Positions 16,319 through 24,023 of a DNA stretch of 64,000 nt are shown in pieces. The position numbers and the translations under genes are program-made. The notes below the pieces were generated by a model, which worked only from the letters and a program-made list of their open reading frames with translations, ran no database searches and was not told where the DNA came from. Every line of letters starts with the position of its first letter. Positions within the stretch are counted from its first letter, which is position 1. This DNA is from Halobacillus aidingensis. Its GTDB lineage: Bacteria; Bacillota; Bacilli; Bacillales; Halobacillaceae. The stretch is from positions 1 to 64,000 of the forward strand of contig NZ_FNIZ01000002.1 of NCBI RefSeq assembly GCF_900104185.1, written 5' to 3'.

Positions 16319-17293
16319 ATGAGAGAGTTATTCGTCTTGTTGAAGAAAGGTAATAAACCGGCATTGTGGGCAAGCATCATAAACGCCACGATTTCATTGA
16401 TTAAAGGCATTGCTTACTTCATTACTGGGAATGTGGCGATGTTTGCGGAAATGATGCACAGCATTGGTGACATGGCCAACCAATTCTTTGTGTTCATTGG
16501 TTCAGCCCTTAGTAAAAAAGCACCGACCGATAAATTTCCGAATGGTTTTGCCCGGCTTGTAAACCTTGTATTGCTTGGTGCTGTCATTATCGTTGGCATA
16601 TTGGCTTATGAAACGATCAAAGAAGGGATCCATCATATCCTTCATCCACCAGAAGCAGGTTCCTGGCTCTGGCTGAACTTGACGGTACTTGGGGTTGCTG
16701 CGATTCTTGAGTCTTTTGTGTTGTACAAAGCAATGAAAGAAGTTGTCAAAGATATCGGTCAGGAGAATGTCAAAGGGATGGAGGTTGTAAAAGTGAGCCT
16801 CGCAAATCTCGGAGGGGCAAAACCGGCAACAAAGCTGGTTTTCCTTGAAGATATGGTCGCGACCGCAGGTGCACTCATTGCGATGATTTCCATCCTCATT
16901 GCCACCTATACGCCTTTTCATACAGCTGAAGGATATGCTTCCGTCATCATCGGTGTGATGCTGTTTTATGTTGTCGGTCGTATTTTCTTAGACAATGCAG
17001 CTGGTGTGTTAGGGGTAGCTGATGAAGAAATGGAAAAGAAAATTGGTGAATTTGTTTTTGAGCACCCTGAAGTGCGGGATATCAAAAAACTGATGGTTAT
17101 GAAAGAGGGAGAAGAGCTGCATGTGGAATTGAAATTGGAGTTCGATCCGGAAATGTCCATAGAAATGATCGACCACGTGCTCGATGGAATTGAGAAGAAA
17201 ATCCTTAACCAGCGCGGTGTAACAGAAGTCATCATTGAATCAGATAAAGATGATGACCAATTATCGTGGGATCCAGGAAAGAATGAAGTGTAA
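16319..17293 (+). CDS. Cation diffusion facilitator (CDF) transporter
   Basis: A 324-aa efflux transporter for divalent metals in exchange for protons. The membrane domain shows AMFAEMMHSIGDMANQ, the helix-II metal-site region with H and D, and FLEDMVATAGALI, the helix-V counterpart. The C-terminal cytoplasmic ferredoxin-like domain starts near residue 235 (HPEVRDIKKLMVM). In both sites the common H/D-x-x-x-D arrangement is recognisable but varied, so metal specificity cannot be assigned. The ATG follows AAAGGGGTAAGG. The gene is bracketed by 35-bp direct repeats. Confidence 0.88.
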   Translation: MRELFVLLKKGNKPALWASIINATISLIKGIAYFITGNVAMFAEMMHSIGDMANQFFVFIGSALSKKAPTDKFPNGFARLVNLVLLGAVIIVGILAYETIKEGIHHILHPPEAGSWLWLNLTVLGVAAILESFVLYKAMKEVVKDIGQENVKGMEVVKVSLANLGGAKPATKLVFLEDMVATAGALIAMISILIATYTPFHTAEGYASVIIGVMLFYVVGRIFLDNAAGVLGVADEEMEKKIGEFVFEHPEVRDIKKLMVMKEGEELHVELKLEFDPEMSIEMIDHVLDGIEKKILNQRGVTEVIIESDKDDDQLSWDPGKNEV

Positions 17294-17323
17294 TCATTTG
17301 GAAATTACTGTATGACCTGACCT

Positions 17324-17358
17324 GGAAGAAAATGTATGACGTGGTGTAGAAAAATATG
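17324..17358 (+). repeat. 35-bp direct repeat, right copy
   Basis: GGAAGAAAATGTATGACGTG plus 15 further bases, located between the CDF and glutamate dehydrogenase genes. The first 17 bases are identical to the left copy. Confidence 0.65.
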
Positions 17359-17376
17359 GAAGGATGAGGTGGGAGT

Positions 17377-18687
17377 ATGGGTAAGGAAAGGTACGATAAG
17401 GTAGAGTCGGATATTATGACGCATGGGCATAATCCTTATGAGATTGTGAAAGGGTTACTGAAAGAATCTGTGGAGAGGCTTGGCCTTCACGAAAACATTT
17501 ATCATCTTCTTAAGAAACCGATGCGGGTGTTTGAAGTTTCCATTCCGGTAAGGATGGATGATGGGCGGATTGAAAATTTTACGGGATACCGGTCTCAGCA
17601 TATGGATATCCTCGGACCGACAAAGGGTGGGATCCGCTTTCATCCGGATGTTAATCTAGATGAAGTGAAGGCACTATCCATCTGGATGTCTTTGAAGTCA
17701 GCGATTATCGATCTTCCTTTAGGGGGAGGTAAAGGCGGAGTGATTGTTGATCCTGATCAATTATCTGAGAGTGAGCTTGAGCTTCTGAGCCGAAACTACA
17801 TCAAGAAAATCACACCAATCATCGGACCTCAGAAAGACATCCCGGCCCCGGACGTAAATACAAATCCGAAAGTCATGGGGTGGATGATCGATGAGTTCGA
17901 TCAGCTTCGTGGATATAATATCCCCGGGATGCTGACAGGCAAGCCTGTTGTTCTAGGCGGTTCGCTTGGACGCCTGCAAGCGACGGGGCGTGGGGTTGTA
18001 TTCACAATCCGTGAAGCTTGTAAAGTGCTCGGGATCGAGATGAGAGAGGCCACGGCAGCTATACAAGGCTTCGGGAATGTAGGGAGCATGACGGCGAAGT
18101 TTTTGCACGAACTTGGTGTGAAAATCGTAGCGGTCACGGACGCTAAAGGCGGCATCTATAAAGAAGGTGGCCTGGATATTCCGGATTTGCTAGCCTTCAC
18201 AAACAAAGGAGAAAATTATGCTTCTTCCTATGAAAAAGCAGAACCGATCACGAACGAAAAGATGTTCAGCCTTCCTGTTGACATTCTCATCCCGGCTGCA
18301 ATTGAAAATCAGGTGACAGAAGAAACAGCCCCGACGATTCAAGCGAAAATCCTTGCCGAAGCGGCGAATGGACCAACGACCCCGGCAGGTGATCAAATCC
18401 TTGAGGAAAAAGGGATTTTCGTCATCCCTGACATTCTCTGCAATGCCGGCGGTGTGACGGTTTCGTACTTTGAATGGGTTCAGAACAATATGAATTATTA
18501 CTGGAAAGTCGATGAAATCAATAAACAATTGGAAGAAAAAATGCTTTCAGGATTTGAAAAGGTCATTCAGATGAAAGAAGAAAAAGGATGTCGGATGCGC
18601 GATGCGGCGTATATGGTCGGCATCAGCCATCTCGTGAAAGCGATGGATGCTCGTGGTTGGATCGGAGAAAAAGAGCTTAATTCATAA
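17377..18687 (+). CDS. NAD-type glutamate dehydrogenase (RocG/GudB family)
   Basis: A 436-aa enzyme interconverting glutamate and 2-oxoglutarate plus ammonia. The substrate region PTKGGIRFHP (81-90) precedes the catalytic-lysine loop LPLGGGKGG (K119). The dinucleotide-binding AIQGFGNVGS lies near residue 230 and NAGGVTVSYFEW near 365. The length fits the catabolic hexameric enzymes of Bacillus. The ATG at 17377 is preceded by GAGGTGGGAGT. It is monocistronic with a strong terminator. Glutamate metabolism feeds proline and glutamate solute pools in halotolerant relatives (inference). Confidence 0.92.
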   Translation: MGKERYDKVESDIMTHGHNPYEIVKGLLKESVERLGLHENIYHLLKKPMRVFEVSIPVRMDDGRIENFTGYRSQHMDILGPTKGGIRFHPDVNLDEVKALSIWMSLKSAIIDLPLGGGKGGVIVDPDQLSESELELLSRNYIKKITPIIGPQKDIPAPDVNTNPKVMGWMIDEFDQLRGYNIPGMLTGKPVVLGGSLGRLQATGRGVVFTIREACKVLGIEMREATAAIQGFGNVGSMTAKFLHELGVKIVAVTDAKGGIYKEGGLDIPDLLAFTNKGENYASSYEKAEPITNEKMFSLPVDILIPAAIENQVTEETAPTIQAKILAEAANGPTTPAGDQILEEKGIFVIPDILCNAGGVTVSYFEWVQNNMNYYWKVDEINKQLEEKMLSGFEKVIQMKEEKGCRMRDAAYMVGISHLVKAMDARGWIGEKELNS

Positions 18688-18688
18688 C

Positions 18689-18727
18689 AAAAGCTGCTGT
18701 CCAGATTGTCGGACAGCAGCTTTTGTT
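18689..18727. terminator. Bidirectional terminator
   Basis: A perfect 14-bp stem (18689-18702 with 18711-18724) lies between convergent glutamate dehydrogenase and aldehyde dehydrogenase genes, with A/T tails on both sides. Confidence 0.9.
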
Positions 18728-20161
18728 TTACCCGTTCAGCCTTATGCCATAAAACTTCAATTCCGTCATATCCTCAAGTGCATATTGGACGCCTTCCCGT
18801 CCGATGCCACTCTTTTTCACCCCACCATATGGATGGTTGTCTTGACGGTAGGTGGACATTTCATTGATCCAAACCCCACCCATTTCCAGTTGATCAGCGA
18901 CTCGAAATGCTCGATCAATATCTCTTGTGAAAATGCCGGCCTGAAGTCCATATATGGAGTCATTGGACTGATGGACGACCTGGTTTTCTGATGAGAATAG
19001 AATCACAGAAACGATGGGGGCGAACACTTCTTCTGCAATAATTTTCATGTCGCTTTTGACGTTTGTCATGATGGTCGGTTTTAATAACGTCCCATTCCGC
19101 TCACCACCAGTTTCAAGTTTAGCGCCATTGTCAATCGCATCATCAATCCACATCTTTGCGCGTTTCGCTTCATCTTCATTGATCATCGGTCCGAACTCCG
19201 TTTCCTCGCTCATCGGATCACCAATCTTCAGTGCTTCTGTTTTCTCAATAAACGCTGTTAAAAAACGATCATAGATATTCTGATGCACATAGATACGCTG
19301 GGCCGATATACAGACTTGTCCTGAAAAAGCAAAAGCGCCTTTGACTAAACTCGAAACCGCATAGTCCAAGTCTGCATCCTCAAAAAGAATGTTAGGACTG
19401 TTTGAGCCGAGTTCAAGTGTCACTTTTTTAAATCCAGCATTTTCACGGATCGTTCGTCCCACAGGCAGGCTTCCTGTAAATGTGACCTTATGAATTTTAT
19501 CGTGTTTCACAAGAGGGTCTCCAATTTCTTTTCCTGTTCCAAGCAGAAAGTTAAGGGCGCCTTTTGGGAGTCCGGACTCATGAAGAAGCTGGACGAGTTT
19601 GTAGGCGGAAACCGGTGTTTTTTCCGCTGGTTTCAATACGATCGTGTTACCCGCGGCAATGGCAGGAGCCACTTTATGCAGCGTTAAATTTAAAGGGAAA
19701 TTGAAAGGTGTGATCGCTGCCACAACCCCGAGCGGCACGCGCTTTGTGAATCCAATCCGGTTTTCCCCGCCAATCGCTGCATCCATCGGAATGACTTTCC
19801 CTTCAATGTGCTTCGCTTCTTCTGCCGCAAAGCGCAGGACTTGGACCGAACGCTGCACTTCACCCTGGCTGAATTGAAGGGGTTTCCCGGCTTCTTTGGT
19901 GATAGTTTCAGCGAACTCATCCTTACGTTCCTCTAAAAGTTTCGATGCTTTTAAAAGAATATCTGCCCGGTCATGCGCCGGCATTTTCTTCATCGTCTGA
20001 TGAAAAGTGTCGTAACTAATATCGATGGCTCTATTTAAATCATCTTCTTTAGCTAAGGCCAGCTCAGCAACCATTTCCTCGTTGTAAGGGTTTTTTACCG
20101 TAATGGTTTCCCTTGTTTCTTCCAGATATTCTTCACCATTGATAATGGAGCCGATTTTCAT
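18728..20161 (-). CDS. NAD(P)-dependent aldehyde dehydrogenase
   Basis: A 477-aa ALDH-superfamily enzyme oxidising an aldehyde to its acid. Catalytic residues are Asn154 in TPFNFPLN, Glu250 in TLELGSNSPN and Cys284 in SGQVCISAQR; the cofactor loop is VTFTGSLPVGR. The closest groups by sequence feel are the lactaldehyde/GAPN-like ALDHs, but the substrate is unassigned. It lies 9 bp downstream of the acetolactate-synthase-like gene and is probably cotranscribed with it, so it may oxidise an aldehyde made by that TPP enzyme (inference). Confidence 0.9.
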   Translation of the reverse strand: MKIGSIINGEEYLEETRETITVKNPYNEEMVAELALAKEDDLNRAIDISYDTFHQTMKKMPAHDRADILLKASKLLEERKDEFAETITKEAGKPLQFSQGEVQRSVQVLRFAAEEAKHIEGKVIPMDAAIGGENRIGFTKRVPLGVVAAITPFNFPLNLTLHKVAPAIAAGNTIVLKPAEKTPVSAYKLVQLLHESGLPKGALNFLLGTGKEIGDPLVKHDKIHKVTFTGSLPVGRTIRENAGFKKVTLELGSNSPNILFEDADLDYAVSSLVKGAFAFSGQVCISAQRIYVHQNIYDRFLTAFIEKTEALKIGDPMSEETEFGPMINEDEAKRAKMWIDDAIDNGAKLETGGERNGTLLKPTIMTNVKSDMKIIAEEVFAPIVSVILFSSENQVVHQSNDSIYGLQAGIFTRDIDRAFRVADQLEMGGVWINEMSTYRQDNHPYGGVKKSGIGREGVQYALEDMTELKFYGIRLNG

Positions 20162-20170
20162 GTGTTCACC

Positions 20171-21805
20171 TCATTCGCATGTAATATTTTTTAGTTTTTC
20201 CGTTAGCTTCATGTTTTCGCTGTAATCGACAGGGCAGTCGATCAACACAGGTTTGTTCATGGAAATCGCCTTGTCCAGTGCTTTTTGCAGGTCTGTCGAT
20301 TGATCAACACGGAAAGCTTCCATGCCGAAAGACTGGGCCAATTTGATAAAGTTCGGATTGCCGAATTCAATGTAGGATGGATGCTCGAATTTTTTCATCT
20401 GATGCCATTCAATCAACCCGTAGCCATCATCCCTCCAAAGGAGAATGATGATCGGGAGGTTCAGTCTGACCGCGGTTTCGAGCTCTGCCCCAGTCATTAG
20501 AAAAGATCCATCCCCGCAGACAGCGACTACGTTCCGATCCGGAGCGGCCATTTTAGTTGCAATTGCCCCCGGGACCGCTACTCCCATGGAAGCGAGTCCG
20601 TTCGAGATGAGGCAGGTGTTCGGCTTGGATGTATGGTACATGCGGGCCATCCACATTTTGTGGGCGCCGACATCTGAAATCACGATGTCTTCCTCTCCCA
20701 TGGCATTTCGCAAGTCCGCAATGATTCTTTGCGGTTTAAGTGGGAAGGCCTCATCCTGTTGATATTGCGCATACTCATCGAGGATATTTTTACGGATGGA
20801 TGTGGCCCAGTCAAGGTTTCTTTCTTTTTCAGGAACCGCTTTTATTAATTGTTTCAAGTTCTCTTTGATATTCCCGACCACGTTCAAGGCGACCGGATAA
20901 TAAGCGTCAATTTCAGCTTCTTCTGTATCGATATGCAAAATGGGTGTCTCACCGGTCGGATTCCAGTTTTGAGGTGGCGTCTCGGCCATATCAAAACCGA
21001 TCGGGATGATCAGGTCTGCCTGTTGGAATCCACATGTAATATGATCTTTCCCACTCAAACCTGCCGTAAGGAGGCTGAGTTCATGCTTCCAGGACAGAGC
21101 GCCTTTCCCCATAAACGAGTGAACGACAGGGATGTCCGCTTTTTCTGCTAACGCTTGAAGTTCACCTGTTGCTTGCTCACGAGTAATTCCGTTCCCTGCT
21201 AAAATCAGAGGCTTCTCTGCCTTGGAAAGCAAATCCACTGCTTTCTGGATGACTTTTTCGTCGGCTTGTGGGAGAGAATGGCCGGTGATCGGGAGTGGTT
21301 GGGCCGTCACTTCCATGCTCGCCACATCCTCAGGTAAATCAATATGAGTCGCTCCCGGTTTTTCCTGCATCGCCAGTTGATACGCTTTTCTTACGACTTC
21401 AGGAACAATCTCGCCTGTTTTGATTTGTGCATTCCACTTCGTTACAGGGGCGTAAATGTCAACGAGATCATAGTACTGGTGGGAAATTTTATGCTGGCGG
21501 TTCAATCCCGCCTGCCCCGTAATCGCGATCAGTGGGCAGTGGTCCATATTCGCATTGGCTACACCGGTCAAAAGGTTGGTAGCTCCTGGTCCGAGTGTGG
21601 CCAGGCAGACGCCAGGTTTACCCGTCAACCTTCCGTAGGTGCCGGCCATAAAAGCAGCACTTGTTTCGTGACGAGTCGTAATGAATTCGATGGAAGAGTC
21701 CAGAAGGGCATCCATTACGTCGATGTTTTCTTCCCCAGGGACACCGAAAATATATTCGACGCCTTCGTTTTCTAAGCATTTGATCAATAGTTGCGCAACG
21801 TTCAT
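20171..21805 (-). CDS. Acetolactate-synthase-like TPP enzyme
   Basis: A 544-aa thiamine-diphosphate enzyme with the POX/AHAS layout. The Pyr domain carries the catalytic Glu47 in RHETSAAFMAG, a central FAD/ADP-like domain follows, and the PP domain has the GDGSFLMTGAELETA metal motif. The last residue of that motif is usually Asn in an ND or NN pair; here the corresponding stretch reads WRDDGYG. No small regulatory subunit lies next to it, so a catabolic or AlsS-like role, or another carboligase or decarboxylase role, is more likely than valine biosynthesis. A good AAGGAGGAAAAG precedes the ATG. Confidence 0.85.
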   Translation of the reverse strand: MNVAQLLIKCLENEGVEYIFGVPGEENIDVMDALLDSSIEFITTRHETSAAFMAGTYGRLTGKPGVCLATLGPGATNLLTGVANANMDHCPLIAITGQAGLNRQHKISHQYYDLVDIYAPVTKWNAQIKTGEIVPEVVRKAYQLAMQEKPGATHIDLPEDVASMEVTAQPLPITGHSLPQADEKVIQKAVDLLSKAEKPLILAGNGITREQATGELQALAEKADIPVVHSFMGKGALSWKHELSLLTAGLSGKDHITCGFQQADLIIPIGFDMAETPPQNWNPTGETPILHIDTEEAEIDAYYPVALNVVGNIKENLKQLIKAVPEKERNLDWATSIRKNILDEYAQYQQDEAFPLKPQRIIADLRNAMGEEDIVISDVGAHKMWMARMYHTSKPNTCLISNGLASMGVAVPGAIATKMAAPDRNVVAVCGDGSFLMTGAELETAVRLNLPIIILLWRDDGYGLIEWHQMKKFEHPSYIEFGNPNFIKLAQSFGMEAFRVDQSTDLQKALDKAISMNKPVLIDCPVDYSENMKLTEKLKNITCE

Positions 21806-21902
21806 GTCTTTTCCTCCTTGTCGCTCTTATTTTGCGTTATGACGAGCCAACTTATGAGCAAAAGGATTTCTATTTAGCAAGGGATCAAGAGCATATTTTA
21901 GA

Positions 21903-21925
21903 TTTGTCACATTCCGTTTGACAAA
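21903..21925. promoter_or_regulatory. MtlR-type operator upstream of mtlA
   Basis: TTTGTCA-N9-TGACAAA closely resembles the TTGNCACA...TGTGNCAA site described for Bacillus and Geobacillus MtlR, with one half-site mismatch and one extra central base. It lies just upstream of the mtlA -35, the usual activator position. Confidence 0.65.
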
Positions 21926-21942
21926 GCTGCATTTAGATTGTC

Positions 21943-21972
21943 TTGAGAATAGGGTTGTAACCGCTTTATCAT
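21943..21972 (+). promoter_or_regulatory. mtlA promoter
   Basis: TTGAGA (21943-21948) and TATCAT (21967-21972) are separated by 18 bases. The weak -35 suits an activator-dependent promoter. Confidence 0.55.
21956..21969. promoter_or_regulatory. cre-like catabolite repression site
   Basis: TGTAACCGCTTTAT matches 12 of 14 positions of TGWAANCGNTNWCA and overlaps the -10. CcpA bound here would block transcription in the presence of glucose. Confidence 0.55.
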
Positions 21973-22016
21973 GAAAGTACAGAAAAAGAGAACAAACGAG
22001 ACGAGGAGGAAATCTC

Positions 22017-23492
22017 ATGAGTGAGAAAAAACAAACAGGTGCAAGAGCTCGTGTTCAGCGGTTCGGAAGCTTTTTGAGCGGAATGATTATGCCGAACATC
22101 GGGGCTTTCATTGCATGGGGTATTATAACAGCTTTATTTATTCCAGATGGATACATTCCTAATGAAGATTTAGCAGAAATGGTCGGTCCGATGATCACCT
22201 ACTTGCTGCCATTACTGATCGGTTTTACAGGTGGACGATTGGTCCACGGACTTCGCGGAGGTGTCGTAGGTGCGACAGCTACGATGGGTGTCATCGTCGG
22301 AGCGGACATCCCGATGTTCCTTGGTGCGATGCTGATTGGTCCCCTAGGCGGTCTAGCGATCAAATGGGTGGATAAACTTTTTGAAGGCAAGATCAAGTCT
22401 GGATTTGAGATGCTTATCAACAACTTCTCTGCTGGGATTGTTGGAGCCATCCTTGCGATGATCGGCTATTATGTGATCGGCCCGATTATGTCGGGACTGA
22501 CGAACATTTTAGGTTCTGCCGTTGAAGCGTTAGTGAATGCGGGATTATTGCCGCTTGTTAACATTTTCATAGAACCAGCGAAAATCTTATTCTTAAACAA
22601 TGCGATCAACCACGGAATTTTAAGTCCGATTGCTGTGGATCAGACACAGGAATTAGGAAAATCGATTTTATTCTTACTTGAAACAAACCCTGGTCCTGGT
22701 TTAGGAATTCTTTTGGCATTCAGTATCTTTGGAAAAGGAATTTCCCGCCAGACGGCACCAGGCGCTGCCATCATTCACTTCTTTGGTGGTATTCACGAAA
22801 TATATTTCCCTTACATCTTATCTAAGCCTGCCTTGATATTGGCAGCTATTGCCGGTGGGGTTACCGGAACGACAACGTTCGTAGCTTTCGGTGTCGGTTT
22901 GACAGCTACTCCCTCCCCAGGAAGTATTGTCGCGCTTATGCCACTCACAGCAAGAGGTGATCACCTCGGTGTGATTGCAGGTGTGCTTCTTGCGACCCTG
23001 GCATCATTCATTGTCGCTTCCTTGATTCTTAAATTCAGTAAGAACGATGAAGAAGAAGATTTGAATGAAGCTACAGCTAAAATGGAAGAAATGAAAGGGA
23101 AGAAGAGCTCTGTTTCTGGACAGTTGAATTCTCAGCAAGAAGAGCAAAAAGAAGAGGCGAATGAAGAGGTTTTAGATAGAAACACAGACGTCGTTCCATC
23201 CGTAGACCGCAGCAATGTCGATAAAATCATCTTCGCTTGTGATGCGGGAATGGGGTCTAGTGCGATGGGAGCTTCCCTCCTGAAGAACAAGTTCAAGAAA
23301 GCAGGAATCCAAATTGATGTGACGAACATGGCGATCAATGATCTGCCAAGTGACGTAGACATCGTCATTACTCACAAAGACTTGACGGAACGTGCCGTAC
23401 AAAGAGTACCAAACGCACACCACATCTCTGTTGATAATTTCTTGAACAGTCCGAAGTATGATGAACTCGTAAACGAACTTAAATCTGAATAA
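22017..23492 (+). CDS. mtlA: Mannitol PTS transporter, EIICB component
   Basis: A 491-aa integral membrane permease that takes up mannitol as mannitol-1-phosphate. The EIIC domain covers about residues 15-345 and includes NNAINHGILSPIA and GGIHEIYFPYIL, conserved substrate-site segments. A charged linker leads to an EIIB domain whose phosphorylated Cys408 lies in FACDAGMGSSAMGA. EIIA is absent and supplied by mtlF. The gene heads the mtlA-mtlR-mtlF-mtlD locus and is separated from mtlR by a terminator and repeats. Confidence 0.95.
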   Translation: MSEKKQTGARARVQRFGSFLSGMIMPNIGAFIAWGIITALFIPDGYIPNEDLAEMVGPMITYLLPLLIGFTGGRLVHGLRGGVVGATATMGVIVGADIPMFLGAMLIGPLGGLAIKWVDKLFEGKIKSGFEMLINNFSAGIVGAILAMIGYYVIGPIMSGLTNILGSAVEALVNAGLLPLVNIFIEPAKILFLNNAINHGILSPIAVDQTQELGKSILFLLETNPGPGLGILLAFSIFGKGISRQTAPGAAIIHFFGGIHEIYFPYILSKPALILAAIAGGVTGTTTFVAFGVGLTATPSPGSIVALMPLTARGDHLGVIAGVLLATLASFIVASLILKFSKNDEEEDLNEATAKMEEMKGKKSSVSGQLNSQQEEQKEEANEEVLDRNTDVVPSVDRSNVDKIIFACDAGMGSSAMGASLLKNKFKKAGIQIDVTNMAINDLPSDVDIVITHKDLTERAVQRVPNAHHISVDNFLNSPKYDELVNELKSE

Positions 23493-23501
23493 GTCCCTTA
23501 G

Positions 23502-23535
23502 AGGCCTGATCACTCCGATCAGGCCTTTGTTTTTC
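23502..23535 (+). terminator. Terminator after mtlA
   Basis: A perfect 10-bp stem, AGGCCTGATC with GATCAGGCCT (5-base loop), is followed by T-rich sequence. It separates mtlA from mtlR. Confidence 0.85.
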
Positions 23536-23553
23536 TGAATATGGCCCTCTAGA

Positions 23554-23573
23554 CTTAGTTTCGAGACTTTTGC
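23554..23573 (+). repeat. Dispersed AGTTTCGAG-type repeat word
   Basis: CTTAGTTTCGAGACTTTTGC differs at only two positions from 40771-40790. It shares the AGTTTCGAG core with the ends of the 5113-5616 element and with 62883-62892. Confidence 0.6.
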
Positions 23574-23688
23574 AGTTAGTTGTGGGAGCTTGAGCAGATG
23601 AGACCTTTCCTGCGGTGCAATTGAAAGAGCAAGGAAAATGTAGAGGGTTGGGAAACATTGCGAAGATGATAATAAAAGCTTAAAATTC

Positions 23689-23857
23689 GCTAATAAATGT
23701 TCAAAAGCTGCTAATAAAAATACTGAAACCGCTAATAGGTGTCCAGGAAGCTACTGATAAAAGTTTAAAAGACGCCGATAAATGATAGAAAGACACTGAT
23801 AAAAGTCTAAAAGTCATTGATAAATGTTCAAAACCCACTGATATATGCTCCTAAGAC
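23689..23857 (+). repeat. Degenerate 21-bp tandem repeat array (8 units)
   Basis: Eight consecutive units begin at 23689, 23710, 23731, 23753, 23774, 23795, 23816 and 23837; all are 21 bp except the third at 22 bp. They approximate the consensus NCTGATAAATGTTCAAAAGAC. A poorer unit may precede them (about 23665-23688) and a partial one follows (from 23858). The array fills the gap between mtlA and mtlR and has stops in all plus frames, so it is not coding. Confidence 0.8.
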
Positions 23858-24023
23858 GTTGATCACTTACAAAATTTAATGAAGCATAGCTTATTAAATT
23901 TTGTCGCGCCTAGTGTGACGAAGATGACTTTTCTAATCATTGAAAACCCTTACGATGAAACCTATCATGGAAATATAGAAACAATAGTTATTAAATCTTG
24001 TCCTTGAAGGAGGTGGATCATGA

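Noticed and set aside
23689-23857. CRISPR array
   Set aside because: Units are contiguous 21-mers with no constant-repeat/variable-spacer alternation, heavily degenerate, and no cas genes are present.
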